Part shown: positions 43,595-52,506 of the stretch, piece by piece
Layout of the letters: every line of letters begins with the position of its first letter
Position numbering within the stretch: position 1 is the stretch's first letter
Source: DASQFQ01 sp963802905
Lineage (GTDB): Bacteria; Actinomycetota; Thermoleophilia; Solirubrobacterales; Solirubrobacteraceae
Direction: 5' to 3'
Length of the DNA: 64,000 nucleotides
NCBI GenBank assembly: GCA_963802905.1
Contig: CAWDKH010000009.1
Coordinates: 1 to 64,000, forward strand
The notes under the pieces: model-generated
Database searches by the model: none
What the model saw: the letters and a program-made list of their open reading frames with translations, nothing else
What the model was told of the DNA's origin: nothing
Position numbers and translations under genes: made by a program

Positions 43595-45004
43595 ATGTCA
43601 CGCCGCAGCATCGTCACCCTCGCCATCGCCTCCGTGGCCATCTTCATGGTCACGCTCGACAACCTCGTCGTGACGACTGCTCTGCCGAGCATCCGCCGCG
43701 ACCTCGGCGCCTCGCTCGAGGACCTCGAGTGGACGGTCAACGCCTACACGCTGGCGTTCGCGGTCTTCCTGCTCACCGGGGCGGCGCTCGGCGACCGCTT
43801 CGGGCGGCGGCGGATGTTCCTCGTCGGCATCGGGATCTTCACCGCCGCGTCGGCGTTCGCCGCGCTGGCGCCCTCGACCGACGCGCTGATCGCCGCACGG
43901 GCGATCCAGGGGCTCGGCGGGGCGATCGTGGCGCCGCTGACGCTGACGCTGTTGAGCGAGGCGTTCCCGGCTGAGCGGCGCGGCGTTGCGCTCGGCATCT
44001 GGTCCGGCGTCGGCGGCCTCGCCGTCGCGATGGGCCCGCTGGTGGGCGGCGCGATCATCGAGTCGATCTCGTGGCAGTGGATCTTCTGGGTCAACGTCCC
44101 GGTCGGCCTCGCCCTGCTGCCGCTGGCGCGCCGCGGCCTCGTGGAGAGCTACGGCCCCGCCGGCCGCCTCGACCTGCCGGGCGTCGCGCTCGCCACCGGC
44201 GGCCTGCTGGGCGTCGTCTACGCCACCGTCGAGGGCAACTCGCTCGGGTGGGGGAGCACGACGGTCGTCGGCTCCTACCTGATCGGCGCCGCCCTGCTCG
44301 TCGCCTTCGGCCTGTGGGAGCGCCGCAGCCCGGCGCCGATGCTGCCGCTGCGCTTCTTCCGCTCGCGCGCCTTCTCCGCCACGTCGGTCGTGTCGCTGGC
44401 GATGTCGTTCGGGATCTTCGGCTCGATCTTCCTGCTCGCCCAGTTCTTCCAGACCGTGTGGGGCTACGGGCCGCTCGAGGCCGGGCTGCGCACGCTGCCG
44501 TGGACGGCCATGCCGATGCTGGTCGCCCCGATCGCCGGCGCGCTGTCGGACAAGATCGGCTCGCGGCCGCTGATGGCCGCCGGCCTCGGCCTGCAGGCCG
44601 TCGCGATCGTGTGGCTCGCCGCGATCACGAGCACCGACGTCGCCTACCTCTCGCTCGTCCCGGCGTTCGTGATGGGCGGCACCGGCATGGCGCTGGTGTT
44701 CTCGCCGGTCGCCAACGCGATCCTCGGCGCGGTGAAGCCGCACGAGGCGGGCCAGGCGAGCGGCGCGAACAACGCGATCCGCGAGCTCGGCGGCGTCCTC
44801 GGCGTCGCGGTGCTGGCGGCCGTGTTCAGCGCCAGCGGCGGCTACCAGTCCGGCCAGGCGTTCGTCGACGGCCTCCAGCCCGCGCTGTTCGTCGGCGCAG
44901 CGGTCCTGGCCGTCGGCGCGGTCGCGGCGCTGCTGGTGCCCGGCAAGCCGCGTGCCGAGGCATCCGCGGTCGCCGCGGGCGAGCCGGTGCCGGTTCCGGC
45001 GTAG
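43595..45004 (+). CDS. EmrB/QacA-type MFS drug exporter (DHA2, 14-TM)
   Basis: This 469-residue protein has the DHA2 pattern: VTLDNLVVTTALPSIRRDLGAS with the membrane Asp, LTGAALGDRFGRRRMF (motif A), RAIQGLGGAIVAPLTLTLLSEAFP, GLAVAMGPLVGGAIIESISWQWIFWVNVPVG (motif C), and GGTGMALVFSPVANAILGAV late. About 14 hydrophobic segments are seen. It should export hydrophobic drugs or toxic metabolites with proton motive force. The start at 43595 follows CGGAGG by eight bases. No repressor gene is adjacent, although the promoter has a clear dyad. The end is basic and proline-rich. Confidence 0.9.
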   Translation: MSRRSIVTLAIASVAIFMVTLDNLVVTTALPSIRRDLGASLEDLEWTVNAYTLAFAVFLLTGAALGDRFGRRRMFLVGIGIFTAASAFAALAPSTDALIAARAIQGLGGAIVAPLTLTLLSEAFPAERRGVALGIWSGVGGLAVAMGPLVGGAIIESISWQWIFWVNVPVGLALLPLARRGLVESYGPAGRLDLPGVALATGGLLGVVYATVEGNSLGWGSTTVVGSYLIGAALLVAFGLWERRSPAPMLPLRFFRSRAFSATSVVSLAMSFGIFGSIFLLAQFFQTVWGYGPLEAGLRTLPWTAMPMLVAPIAGALSDKIGSRPLMAAGLGLQAVAIVWLAAITSTDVAYLSLVPAFVMGGTGMALVFSPVANAILGAVKPHEAGQASGANNAIRELGGVLGVAVLAAVFSASGGYQSGQAFVDGLQPALFVGAAVLAVGAVAALLVPGKPRAEASAVAAGEPVPVPA

Positions 45005-45023
45005 GCGGCGGGGCCGTCGAACT

Positions 45024-45188
45024 GCGCATTGAGGGAAAGGCAGGTGTGCAACAACGTTCCTCTCGAGCCCGATCGCGGGCCGAGGGGAACGTTCTGCGCT
45101 TCAGAGGGCACGTTTTGTTCCCCGACCCGGGTCGGAGGCGCCGAAAGGAACGAAACTGCACCCCCTCCCGGACCTTCCCTCAATGCGC
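45024..45188. repeat. 165-bp nested palindromic (MITE- or REP-like) element
   Basis: The outer arms GCGCATTGAGGGAA (45024-45037) and TTCCCTCAATGCGC (45175-45188) are perfect inverted repeats. Inside are two hairpins: AACGTTCCTCTCG with CGAGGGGAACGTT at 45053-45092, and a second of the GTTCC...GGAAC kind near 45117-45150 that holds the perfect palindrome CCGACCCGGGTCGG (45122-45135). The left and right halves look like inverted copies of one about 70-bp unit. It has no coding capacity. It lies between the converging exporter and GNAT genes, so it could also act as a two-way terminator. Confidence 0.7.
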
Positions 45189-45205
45189 CGTTGCCGTTCG
45201 CCCGA

Positions 45206-45640
45206 CTACAGCTCCCGCGCGAAGTGATACGAGGCAATCCGCAGCCCGTGCCGGAAGTAGAACCGGTGGGCGTCCTCGCGGTCCTCGCCGACGCCGGAGT
45301 CGAGGTGGAACTGGGTGCAGCCGCAATGCCGCGCCTCGTCCTCGAGCCAGGCGAACAGCCGGTCGGCGAGGCCGCGGCCGCGGTGGTCCTCGGCGGTGAC
45401 GAGGTCGTCGACGTACATGTGGCGGCCCCAGGCGAGGTACTCGTTGATGCGGAAGCCCGCGACGGCGGTGGCCTCCTCGGTGCCGTCCTCGAACGCGCCG
45501 ATCAGCCGGTAGCCGGCGGGCCGCTGGCGCTCGTCGACCTGGCGGACGAGCGCCTCGGGGCTCCCGAGCCCGGGCCGGAGCTGCAGCAGCGTGCGCGCGG
45601 CGAGATGGGTCTCGCCGGGGCCGAGCTCGCGAACGGTCAC
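45206..45640 (-). CDS. GNAT-family N-acetyltransferase
   Basis: This 144-residue protein has the GNAT core: AVAGFRINEYLAWGRHMYVDDLVTAEDHRGRGLADRLFAWLEDEA, with the acetyl-CoA pyrophosphate loop HRGRGLADRL, and the C-terminal RFYFRHGLRIASYHFAREL. It transfers an acetyl group from acetyl-CoA to an unknown amine. GTG 45640 is seven bases after TAACGT on its strand, so the mRNA is probably leaderless. Confidence 0.88.
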   Translation of the reverse strand: MTVRELGPGETHLAARTLLQLRPGLGSPEALVRQVDERQRPAGYRLIGAFEDGTEEATAVAGFRINEYLAWGRHMYVDDLVTAEDHRGRGLADRLFAWLEDEARHCGCTQFHLDSGVGEDREDAHRFYFRHGLRIASYHFAREL

Positions 45641-45650
45641 GGGCGGGACG

Positions 45651-46388
45651 TTAGCGCCGCGCCAGGCACGCGTAGTGGACGGTGAACAGCTTCTCCGTCG
45701 CTTTCGGCACCGCGCGCCACGCTGCGCGGCGGACGAGCGTCTTCACCGCCGCCGTCGCCCGCTCACCGCGCGTCTCCGCGAAGAACGCGTGGTGGGCGTA
45801 GGGGAGGGGGTCGGAGAGCTCGGCGGCGACCGTCAGCCCGGCGACGCGGACCAGCGCGTGGATCGCTGCGCGGTCGAAGAACTGGATGTGGCCGATGCGC
45901 GCGGCCTCCTCGCGCTTCTCGTCGCGGCGGGCGGAGCGGTTGTCCTCGAGCGGCACCTCGATGAGCACGGCGGGCGCGACCCTCGCCGCCTCGCGCAGCA
46001 GCGACATCGGCTCGGGGACGTGCTCGAGCACGTGCGAGACGACCGCCAGGTCGTAGGCGCCGTCCTCGGCCGGCACCTCCACGCCGTCGAAGACCTCGAC
46101 GCGCCGCGCGACACCCCGCTCCCGCGCGATCTCGGCGGCCGGCGGCGACAGCTCGAACCCGTCGAGCACCGGCGCGACGCCGCGCGCGGCGAGCTCGGCC
46201 AGCAGCGCGCCGTCCCCGCAGCCGATCTCGACGAGCGTGCTCGGCCGCAGCCCCGCGCGGGCGAGCAGCTTGACCACGTGATCGGCCTTCGAGCGCGCCC
46301 CGAGCGCCCGCCAGCGCCCCATCCGCTCCGCCTCGCCGGGATCGGAGAGGGAGTAGCCGGCGGTGTAGAAGTCCTGGAACTCGCTCAC
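45651..46388 (-). CDS. class I SAM-dependent methyltransferase
   Basis: The 245-residue protein has the SAM-binding LVEIGCGDGALLAELAARG, acidic DGFELSPPA, and YDLAVVSHVLEHVPEPMSLLREAARV. C-terminal GHIQFFDRAAIHALVRVAGL is typical of the Methyltransf_11/23-type group often found in cell-wall and glycan clusters. The target is unknown. Its GTG overlaps the stop of the upstream secreted glycosidase-like gene, so they form an operon with two such genes. Confidence 0.86.
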   Translation of the reverse strand: MSEFQDFYTAGYSLSDPGEAERMGRWRALGARSKADHVVKLLARAGLRPSTLVEIGCGDGALLAELAARGVAPVLDGFELSPPAAEIARERGVARRVEVFDGVEVPAEDGAYDLAVVSHVLEHVPEPMSLLREAARVAPAVLIEVPLEDNRSARRDEKREEAARIGHIQFFDRAAIHALVRVAGLTVAAELSDPLPYAHHAFFAETRGERATAAVKTLVRRAAWRAVPKATEKLFTVHYACLARR

Positions 46389-47890
46389 GGACGCGAAGCG
46401 TGCCAGCGGCGGGCGGTGTCGGTCGCCAGGTCGACGACGCCTGAGAGGCGGCGGGTCGGCTTGTCGGCTGCGGTGGCGCCCGCCTCCTCCCAGGAGAAGC
46501 GGTACTTCGCACGGCGCTGGATCGGGAGCCGCCGCGTCCAGTAGCCGCGCGCGTCGGTCTGGACCGTCGCCACCTTGCGGAAGATGTTCTGGCCGGGCCG
46601 CAGTCGCAGCACGGTCACCGTCCGCGCGCCCGTGCCCGGGCGGATCTGGCCCCAGAACCGCGCCACGGAGCCGCGCGGGCCGAGGTGGATCACGAACGGC
46701 TGGCGGAACGCGCGCATCGCCGGCTTCGGCTTGCCGTTGACGTAGCGCAGGCCCGACTGCCAGCCCGAGTAGCTCTTGACCCCGCGCTCCCGCACGACCA
46801 CCGGCTCGTCGCGCCACTGGTACTGCGTGAGGTTGCGCACGCGCGGCAGCCGCCACGCGAGGTAGGCCGCCTGCTGGATGTAGCGCGCCTGGCGTCCGAG
46901 CGAGACGCCCACCTCGCGATCGGGCGGCGAGGTCTGGTAGCTGAACTCGGTCAGGTAGACGTCGAACTTGCGCCGCGGGGCGCCGATCCGGCCCATCCGC
47001 GTCAGCCGGTCGAGCACCGCGAACAGCCGCGGGAGGTCGCCGATCTGGGCCTGGTCGCGGTCCGGGTTGGGATCCTCGGGCCCGAACTCGACGCCGTGCG
47101 GGTGGTAGCCGAACGCGTCGGCCCGCGCCGGGCGGAAGCCGCGACACGGCCCGGTGCGGATCCGCTTGTAGCGCCGGTTCACGCACGCCAGCTCGCGCAG
47201 GAACGGCATCGGCGACACCGGCGAGCGGGTCGAGATCGCGCGGTGCCCGCGCGGCGCGAGCTCGCCGAGCAGCACCTGGGCGCCGGGGTCGGCGCGCTCG
47301 ATCGCGGGCCGCGCGGCGCGCACCAGCCCGCGGTAGATGTGCGGCGAGGCCGGGACGCAGACGCGTCCGCAGGTCTGCTGCGGCTCGAGCCAGCCGGCGA
47401 TGTTCGGCTCGTTCCAGATCAGGTAGCGGTCGACCTTGTCGCGGTAGCGCGTCGCCACCGCCCGCGCGAACTGCGCGAACAGCCGCGGCGACGGCTTGTA
47501 GCGGGGATTGCGCCGTTGCGGCGCGAGCGAGGTCCACAGCGGCCCCGGCCCGGTCACGCTGAGCATCACCTTCATCCCGGCGGCGTTGGTGAGGTCGATC
47601 GCGCGGTCGAGCGTCGACCAGTCGTAGCGCCGCGAGCGGTGGTTGCCGAGGTCGAAGCCGCGCGGCCGGTGCATGCGGTTGCGGCCGGGCGAGACGTCGA
47701 TCCAGCGCGCGTGGATGCGGACGACGTCGACGCCTGAGGCCGCCCACGCATTGACCGCGCCCTCCGCCTCGAAGGGCGCGGAGAGCAGCAGGCGCTCGTC
47801 CTCCATGCCGACCTCGAGGTTCGAGGCAGCGTGGGCGGGTGCAGCGAAGGCGAGCGCCACCGCGATCGCGGCGCTCGCCCGTCCGATCAT
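46385..47890 (-). CDS. secreted GH-A-fold glycoside-hydrolase-like protein, second of tandem pair
   Basis: After a signal peptide (GRASAAIAVALAFAAPAHAAS) the 501-residue protein has a barrel with VDVVRIHARWIDVSPGR, VDRYLIWNEPNIAGW and YLTEFSYQTSPPD. The Asn-Glu in NEPN and the Glu in TEF occupy the acid/base and nucleophile positions of clan GH-A. A C-terminal beta domain follows (VTVLRLRPGQNIFRKVATVQTD). It is probably active on an outside polysaccharide, or a degenerate binding relative; no GH family number can be assigned by eye. It is closely similar in layout to the next upstream gene and overlaps it by four bases. Confidence 0.75.
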   Translation of the reverse strand: MIGRASAAIAVALAFAAPAHAASNLEVGMEDERLLLSAPFEAEGAVNAWAASGVDVVRIHARWIDVSPGRNRMHRPRGFDLGNHRSRRYDWSTLDRAIDLTNAAGMKVMLSVTGPGPLWTSLAPQRRNPRYKPSPRLFAQFARAVATRYRDKVDRYLIWNEPNIAGWLEPQQTCGRVCVPASPHIYRGLVRAARPAIERADPGAQVLLGELAPRGHRAISTRSPVSPMPFLRELACVNRRYKRIRTGPCRGFRPARADAFGYHPHGVEFGPEDPNPDRDQAQIGDLPRLFAVLDRLTRMGRIGAPRRKFDVYLTEFSYQTSPPDREVGVSLGRQARYIQQAAYLAWRLPRVRNLTQYQWRDEPVVVRERGVKSYSGWQSGLRYVNGKPKPAMRAFRQPFVIHLGPRGSVARFWGQIRPGTGARTVTVLRLRPGQNIFRKVATVQTDARGYWTRRLPIQRRAKYRFSWEEAGATAADKPTRRLSGVVDLATDTARRWHASRP

Positions 47891-49365
47891 CGCGGCGCGA
47901 CCGTCGCCTCGCGTGACACCAGGCCGCCCCAGGCCAGGCGCCAGACGCCGGCCCGCTTCGGCACGCGCACGAGGAACTGGCCCTTGCGCGAGCGCACGGT
48001 CACGGTCTTGACGGTCGCGAACGCGCCGCCCTTCGGCGGTCGCACCTGGATCTGCACGACCTGCGGGGTCGAGTCCGGCGCCGGGCGCACCTGGCCGTAG
48101 AGCCGCAACCGCGACCCGCGGCCGGACACCCAGATCGGCAGCTTGTAGGCGCTGTAAGCCGGCTTCGCGCGCCCGTCGATGAACCGCAGGCCGCTCTGGA
48201 AGCTCGCCAGCGCCGCCTCGTCGACCAGCTTGTACTGGGCGACCGCCCGCACCCGCGGGTCCTTGTAGGCCATCCAGTCGGACTGGTTGATGTAGGAGGG
48301 CTGGAGCGCCACGCGCACGCCGAAGATCCGGTCCGGCGGGTTGGTCTGGAAGCCGAACTCCGTGTAGTAGATCGGCAGGTGCCGCGGGATCCGCCGCGCC
48401 CGCGCCGCCGCGTCCAGCACCCGGCGCAGCCGCGAGGGCGAGGAGATCGTGATCTCGCCCGCCGCCTGGGGCGGCTCGGCCGGCGGCCGCGAGCCGCCGC
48501 GCTGATAGGGGTGGTGGGCGAAGCCGGCCACCGCGAAGCGCTTGAACTTCCGGCACGCGTGGCGCTTGCCGTCCGCGCCGCGCAGGCGCTTGCCGCCCGG
48601 CGTCAGGCAGAACAGCTTGCGCAGGAACTCGACCGGCGGGATCGGCCGCCGCGCCAGCGAGCCGCTCGTACGCCCGATCGGCGCCGTCTCGCCCAGGAGC
48701 ACCTGGTCACGCCCGTGCCCGCTCGCCTTCAGCCCGGCGATCGCCGCCAGCGCCAGCTTGCGGTAGACGACGGCCGCGGTCGCCACCAGCCGCCCGCGCT
48801 TGCGCTCGTACTGCGGCGTCAGCCAGCCCGGCTGGTTCGGCTCGTTCAGTGGCGACCAGCGCGTCACGCGCGGGAGCACCCCGCCGCCCTGGTTCTCGTC
48901 CGCGTAGCTGCCTGAGTAGCGCCGCCCCAGCGCCGTGACGAACGCCCGGTATGCCTTCGGAGCCGGCTTGCAGGTCGCCGTCTTCTTCTTGCAGCGCGAC
49001 GCCCACTTCGGCATCGGCGTCGAGGGGGAGAGGATCAGCCCCAGCCCGCGCACCGACGTCCCGCGCACGAGGTCGTCGTAGGGATCCCACGCCGCCGGCG
49101 AGTAGGAGCGCGGGTCGGCGGCCTTGAAGCCGCGCGGCCGGCGCGAGCCCCGCGGGGCGATGCGCGACCACAGGACCAGCGAGCGCACGGAGTCGGCGCC
49201 CAGCGACTTGATGTCGTCCATGGCGTTGTTGGCGGCGCCGGGCCCGAGGTCGAGCAGCTGGTGCTCGTCCTCGAAGATCGACTCTTGGTTGCGCGCGGCC
49301 GAGGCTGGCGCGGCGGCGCAGAGGAAGAGGGCGCTGCAGAGCAGCGCGAAGCGAAGGCGGGTCAT
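47887..49365 (-). CDS. secreted GH-A-fold glycoside-hydrolase-like protein, first of tandem pair
   Basis: A signal peptide (TRLRFALLCSALFLCAAAPASA) precedes a barrel with SVRSLVLWSRIAPRG, TRWSPLNEPNQPGW and IYYTEFGFQTNPPD. These give the same NEP and TEF pair as its neighbour, and the same C-terminal beta domain (VQIQVRPPKGGAFATVKTVTV). It includes several Cys (RCKKKTATCK, CLTPGGKR, HACRKF) absent from its neighbour. A GTG three bases earlier could also start it; ATG 49365 gives GGAG a spacing of four. The pair probably arose by duplication and forms an operon with the methyltransferase. Confidence 0.75.
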   Translation of the reverse strand: MTRLRFALLCSALFLCAAAPASAARNQESIFEDEHQLLDLGPGAANNAMDDIKSLGADSVRSLVLWSRIAPRGSRRPRGFKAADPRSYSPAAWDPYDDLVRGTSVRGLGLILSPSTPMPKWASRCKKKTATCKPAPKAYRAFVTALGRRYSGSYADENQGGGVLPRVTRWSPLNEPNQPGWLTPQYERKRGRLVATAAVVYRKLALAAIAGLKASGHGRDQVLLGETAPIGRTSGSLARRPIPPVEFLRKLFCLTPGGKRLRGADGKRHACRKFKRFAVAGFAHHPYQRGGSRPPAEPPQAAGEITISSPSRLRRVLDAAARARRIPRHLPIYYTEFGFQTNPPDRIFGVRVALQPSYINQSDWMAYKDPRVRAVAQYKLVDEAALASFQSGLRFIDGRAKPAYSAYKLPIWVSGRGSRLRLYGQVRPAPDSTPQVVQIQVRPPKGGAFATVKTVTVRSRKGQFLVRVPKRAGVWRLAWGGLVSREATVAPR

Positions 49366-49428
49366 CACTCCGGAGCGAACGCCGGACCGCGGGTGAAGTT
49401 GCGATCCGGCGTCTCGACGGTGCGTCAG

Positions 49429-50034
<606 letters not shown>

Positions 50035-50073
50035 TGGAAGCTCCTCCTTCGCATTCAGGACGAGCCTGCAAGA

Positions 50074-50079
50074 TAGCTT
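50074..50079 (+). promoter_or_regulatory. putative leaderless promoter -10 of proS
   Basis: TAGCTT is ten bases before the proS GTG, with no Shine-Dalgarno sequence between them. Confidence 0.45.
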
Positions 50080-50089
50080 TCCCGGGACA

Positions 50090-51775
50090 GTGACCCGTCT
50101 CTCCCGCTACCTGCTCCCCACCGAGAAGCAAGCCCCGGCCGAAGCCGAGGCCCTCTCCCACAAGCTGATGGTCCGCGCCGGGCTCGTGCGCCAGCTCGGC
50201 ACCGGCCTCTGGACCTTCCTGCCCGCCGGCTGGCGGGCGCACGAGAACGTCGTCCAGATCGTCCGCGAGGAGATGGACGCGATCGGCTGCCAGGAGATGT
50301 TGATGCCGGTGCTCAATCCGGCTGATCTGTGGCAGCGCTCGGGCCGTTACAGCATTGATGAGGTGTTCAAGCTCAAGGACCGCAAGGGTGCCGACATGGT
50401 GCTGGCGCTGACCCATGAGGAGGTCATCACCTTCCACGTCTCGGCGATCGTGCGCTCCTACCGCCAGCTGCCGTTCTCGGCCTACCACTTCCAGACCAAG
50501 GGCCGCGACGAGGCGCGGCCGCGGGCGGGGATCTTGCGGACGCGCGAGTTCATCATGAAGGACGCTTATACCTTCGACCGCGATCGCGCGGGCCTCGACG
50601 AGCACTACGAGCACTTCCGCGGCGCCTACGACCGCGTCTTCGACCGGGTCGGGCTCGAGTGGTACCGGGTCGAGTCGGACGTCGGCGCAATGGGCGGCAT
50701 CGGCGCCCACGAATACATGGCGCCGTGCGCGGCGGGCGAGAACGACGTCGCGCTGGCGCCCGGCTACGCCGCCAACGTCGAGATCGCGAGCGCCGAGCCC
50801 GCGCCGGTCGAGCTGCCGGCCCCGCGCGACGCCCCCGAGGAGGTCCCGACGCCCGGCCTGACCACGATCGCCGAGGTCGCGGGCTCGCTGCACCTGCCGG
50901 AGGGCGCGCTGCTCAAGAGCTACCCGGTGATGGTCGAGGACCGCGGGCTCGTGCTCGTCGTCCTGCGCGGCGACCACCAGGTCAACGACATCAAGCTCAC
51001 TAACGCGCTCGGCGCCTCGTTCCGCGCCGCCCGTGAGGACGAGTTCGCCCAGCGCATCGGCCCCGCCGGCTCGATGGGCCCGGTCGGCGCCGACGTCTCC
51101 GTGCTGCTCGACGACGCCGTGGCACCGGGCCCGTACGTCGCCGGCGCCAACCGCGACGGCTACCACCTGCAGGGCGTCGAGCCCGGCCGCGACTTCCCGT
51201 TCAAGCGGGCGGACGTCCGCAAGGTCGAGGCCGGCGACACCGTGGACGGCCACCCGATCCGGATCGAGCCCGCGATCGAGGTCGGCAACATCTTCAAGCT
51301 CGGCACGCGCTACTCGGAGCCGTTCGGCGCCACCTATCTCGACGAGTCCGGCAAGGAGCAGCTGATCTGGATGGGCTCCTACGGCATCGGCCCGGCGCGC
51401 ATCACCGCCGCCGCGGTCGAGCAGTTCGCCGACGAGCAGGGCATCTCGTGGCCGCGCACGATCTCGCCGTTCGACGTCCATCTCGTCGCCCTCGGCAAGC
51501 CGGGCACCGAGGAGCACGCGCTGGCCGAGCGGCTCTACGCCGAGCTGCAGGACGCCGGGCTCTCGGTCATCTACGACGACCGCGAGGACGTCGGGACGGG
51601 CGGCAAGTTCGCCGACGCCGAGCTGCTCGGGTGCCCGCTGCGCCTGACCGCGGGCAAGCGCTCGCTCGCCTCCGGGGAGCTCGAGGTCCAGGTGCGACGC
51701 GGCCAGGAGTCGCGTGCGCTCCCGCTGGAGGGCGCCGCGGAGGCGGCGGCTGAGTTGTGGCGGACCCTGGCCTGA
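50090..51775 (+). CDS. proS: prolyl-tRNA synthetase, bacterial type
   Basis: ProS charges tRNA-Pro. The 561-residue protein has class II motifs (GTGLWTFLPAGWRAHENVVQIVREEMD, FQTKGRDEARPRAGILRTREFIMKDAYTF and SYGIGPARITAAAVEQ), an inserted editing domain of the YbaK type (TIAEVAGSLHLPEGALLKSYP to VRKVEAGD), and a C-terminal anticodon-binding domain (DVHLVALGKPGTEEHALAERLYAELQDAGL). The GTG start is leaderless-like. Its end overlaps pgsA by 19 bases. Confidence 0.95.
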   Translation: MTRLSRYLLPTEKQAPAEAEALSHKLMVRAGLVRQLGTGLWTFLPAGWRAHENVVQIVREEMDAIGCQEMLMPVLNPADLWQRSGRYSIDEVFKLKDRKGADMVLALTHEEVITFHVSAIVRSYRQLPFSAYHFQTKGRDEARPRAGILRTREFIMKDAYTFDRDRAGLDEHYEHFRGAYDRVFDRVGLEWYRVESDVGAMGGIGAHEYMAPCAAGENDVALAPGYAANVEIASAEPAPVELPAPRDAPEEVPTPGLTTIAEVAGSLHLPEGALLKSYPVMVEDRGLVLVVLRGDHQVNDIKLTNALGASFRAAREDEFAQRIGPAGSMGPVGADVSVLLDDAVAPGPYVAGANRDGYHLQGVEPGRDFPFKRADVRKVEAGDTVDGHPIRIEPAIEVGNIFKLGTRYSEPFGATYLDESGKEQLIWMGSYGIGPARITAAAVEQFADEQGISWPRTISPFDVHLVALGKPGTEEHALAERLYAELQDAGLSVIYDDREDVGTGGKFADAELLGCPLRLTAGKRSLASGELEVQVRRGQESRALPLEGAAEAAAELWRTLA

Positions 51776-52455
51776 CACCCAGCAGCGGCACCGACCGCGC
51801 GCGCGAGCAGATGCAGGAGGCCGCCGAGAAGGCGCGCCTGACCTTCCGGCGCCTGTCCGGGCTCGACCGCTCGGGCCCGCCACCGCCGGAGACGCTCGCC
51901 GGCCAGCCGTGGCGCGTATGGACGATCCCCAACGCGATCGGCTTCTTCCGGCTCGCGCTGCTGCCGGTGTTCCTCGTGCTGGCGCTGAGCTCCGAGGACG
52001 GCACCGACATCGCCCCGCTCGTGATCTTCGCCGTGATCGGGTGGACCGACTATCTCGACGGGATCGCCGCCCGCCTCACCGGCCAGTACTCGCGCTTCGG
52101 GGCGCTGCTCGATCCGCTCGTCGACCGCCTGCTGGTCATCTCCGGCGTGATCGTGTGCTGGAAGTTCGACCTGCTCCCGCACTGGGCGCTGACGGTGCTG
52201 GTGGTGCGCGAGCTGTTCGTGATGGGCCTCGTCCGCTGGGGCCTCAACCGCGGTTTGGACGTCAAGGTCAACTGGTGGGGCCGGGCGGGGGTGTGGCCCG
52301 TCATGACCGCGCTGTTCCTGGCCATGGCCGGGGTCGGCTGGGTCGCCGAGGCGTGCCTCTACGTCGGGCTCGTGCTCGTGCTGGGAGCGACCGTCCTGTA
52401 CCTGCGGGAGGCGATCCGGCTGAGCCGCGAGCAGGGACCCTCAAGCTCAGCTTGA
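51757..52455 (+). CDS. CDP-alcohol phosphatidyltransferase (PgsA-like)
   Basis: This 232-residue membrane enzyme joins CDP-diacylglycerol with an alcohol, most likely glycerol 3-phosphate. The signature D-x2-D-G-x2-A-R-x8-G-x3-D-x3-D is complete in DYLDGIAARLTGQYSRFG and ALLDPLVD. The N-terminus is a polar tail of about 50 residues before WTIPNAIGFFRLALLPVFLVL. Six hydrophobic segments are seen. GTG 51757 lies inside the end of proS. It uses the product of cdsA elsewhere in the window. The exact alcohol is not certain. Confidence 0.88.
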   Translation: MADPGLTPSSGTDRAREQMQEAAEKARLTFRRLSGLDRSGPPPPETLAGQPWRVWTIPNAIGFFRLALLPVFLVLALSSEDGTDIAPLVIFAVIGWTDYLDGIAARLTGQYSRFGALLDPLVDRLLVISGVIVCWKFDLLPHWALTVLVVRELFVMGLVRWGLNRGLDVKVNWWGRAGVWPVMTALFLAMAGVGWVAEACLYVGLVLVLGATVLYLREAIRLSREQGPSSSA

Positions 52456-52460
52456 ACCGC

Positions 52461-52466
52461 TAGAGT
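52461..52466 (+). promoter_or_regulatory. putative leaderless promoter -10 for the rsiG leader peptide
   Basis: TAGAGT is followed by seven bases (GAGTCGC) and the GTG of a ten-codon reading frame at 52474. This is the same geometry as in the leaderless genes here. Confidence 0.5.
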
Positions 52467-52473
52467 GAGTCGC

Positions 52474-52506
52474 GTGGTAGCCGAAGCGAAGAGAGGAACA
52501 CTCTGA
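52474..52506 (+). CDS. candidate ten-residue leader peptide upstream of rsiG
   Basis: GTG at 52474 opens the peptide MVAEAKRGTL, stopping at TGA 52504-52506. The final A is the first base of the rsiG ATG (TGATG), so translation of the two would be coupled. The AGAGGA ribosome-binding site for rsiG lies within the peptide codons. A TAGAGT hexamer seven bases upstream would make the transcript leaderless, with this peptide as its first reading frame. It could make rsiG expression depend on leaderless initiation. Composition gives no clear attenuation signal. Confidence 0.45.
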   Translation: MVAEAKRGTL

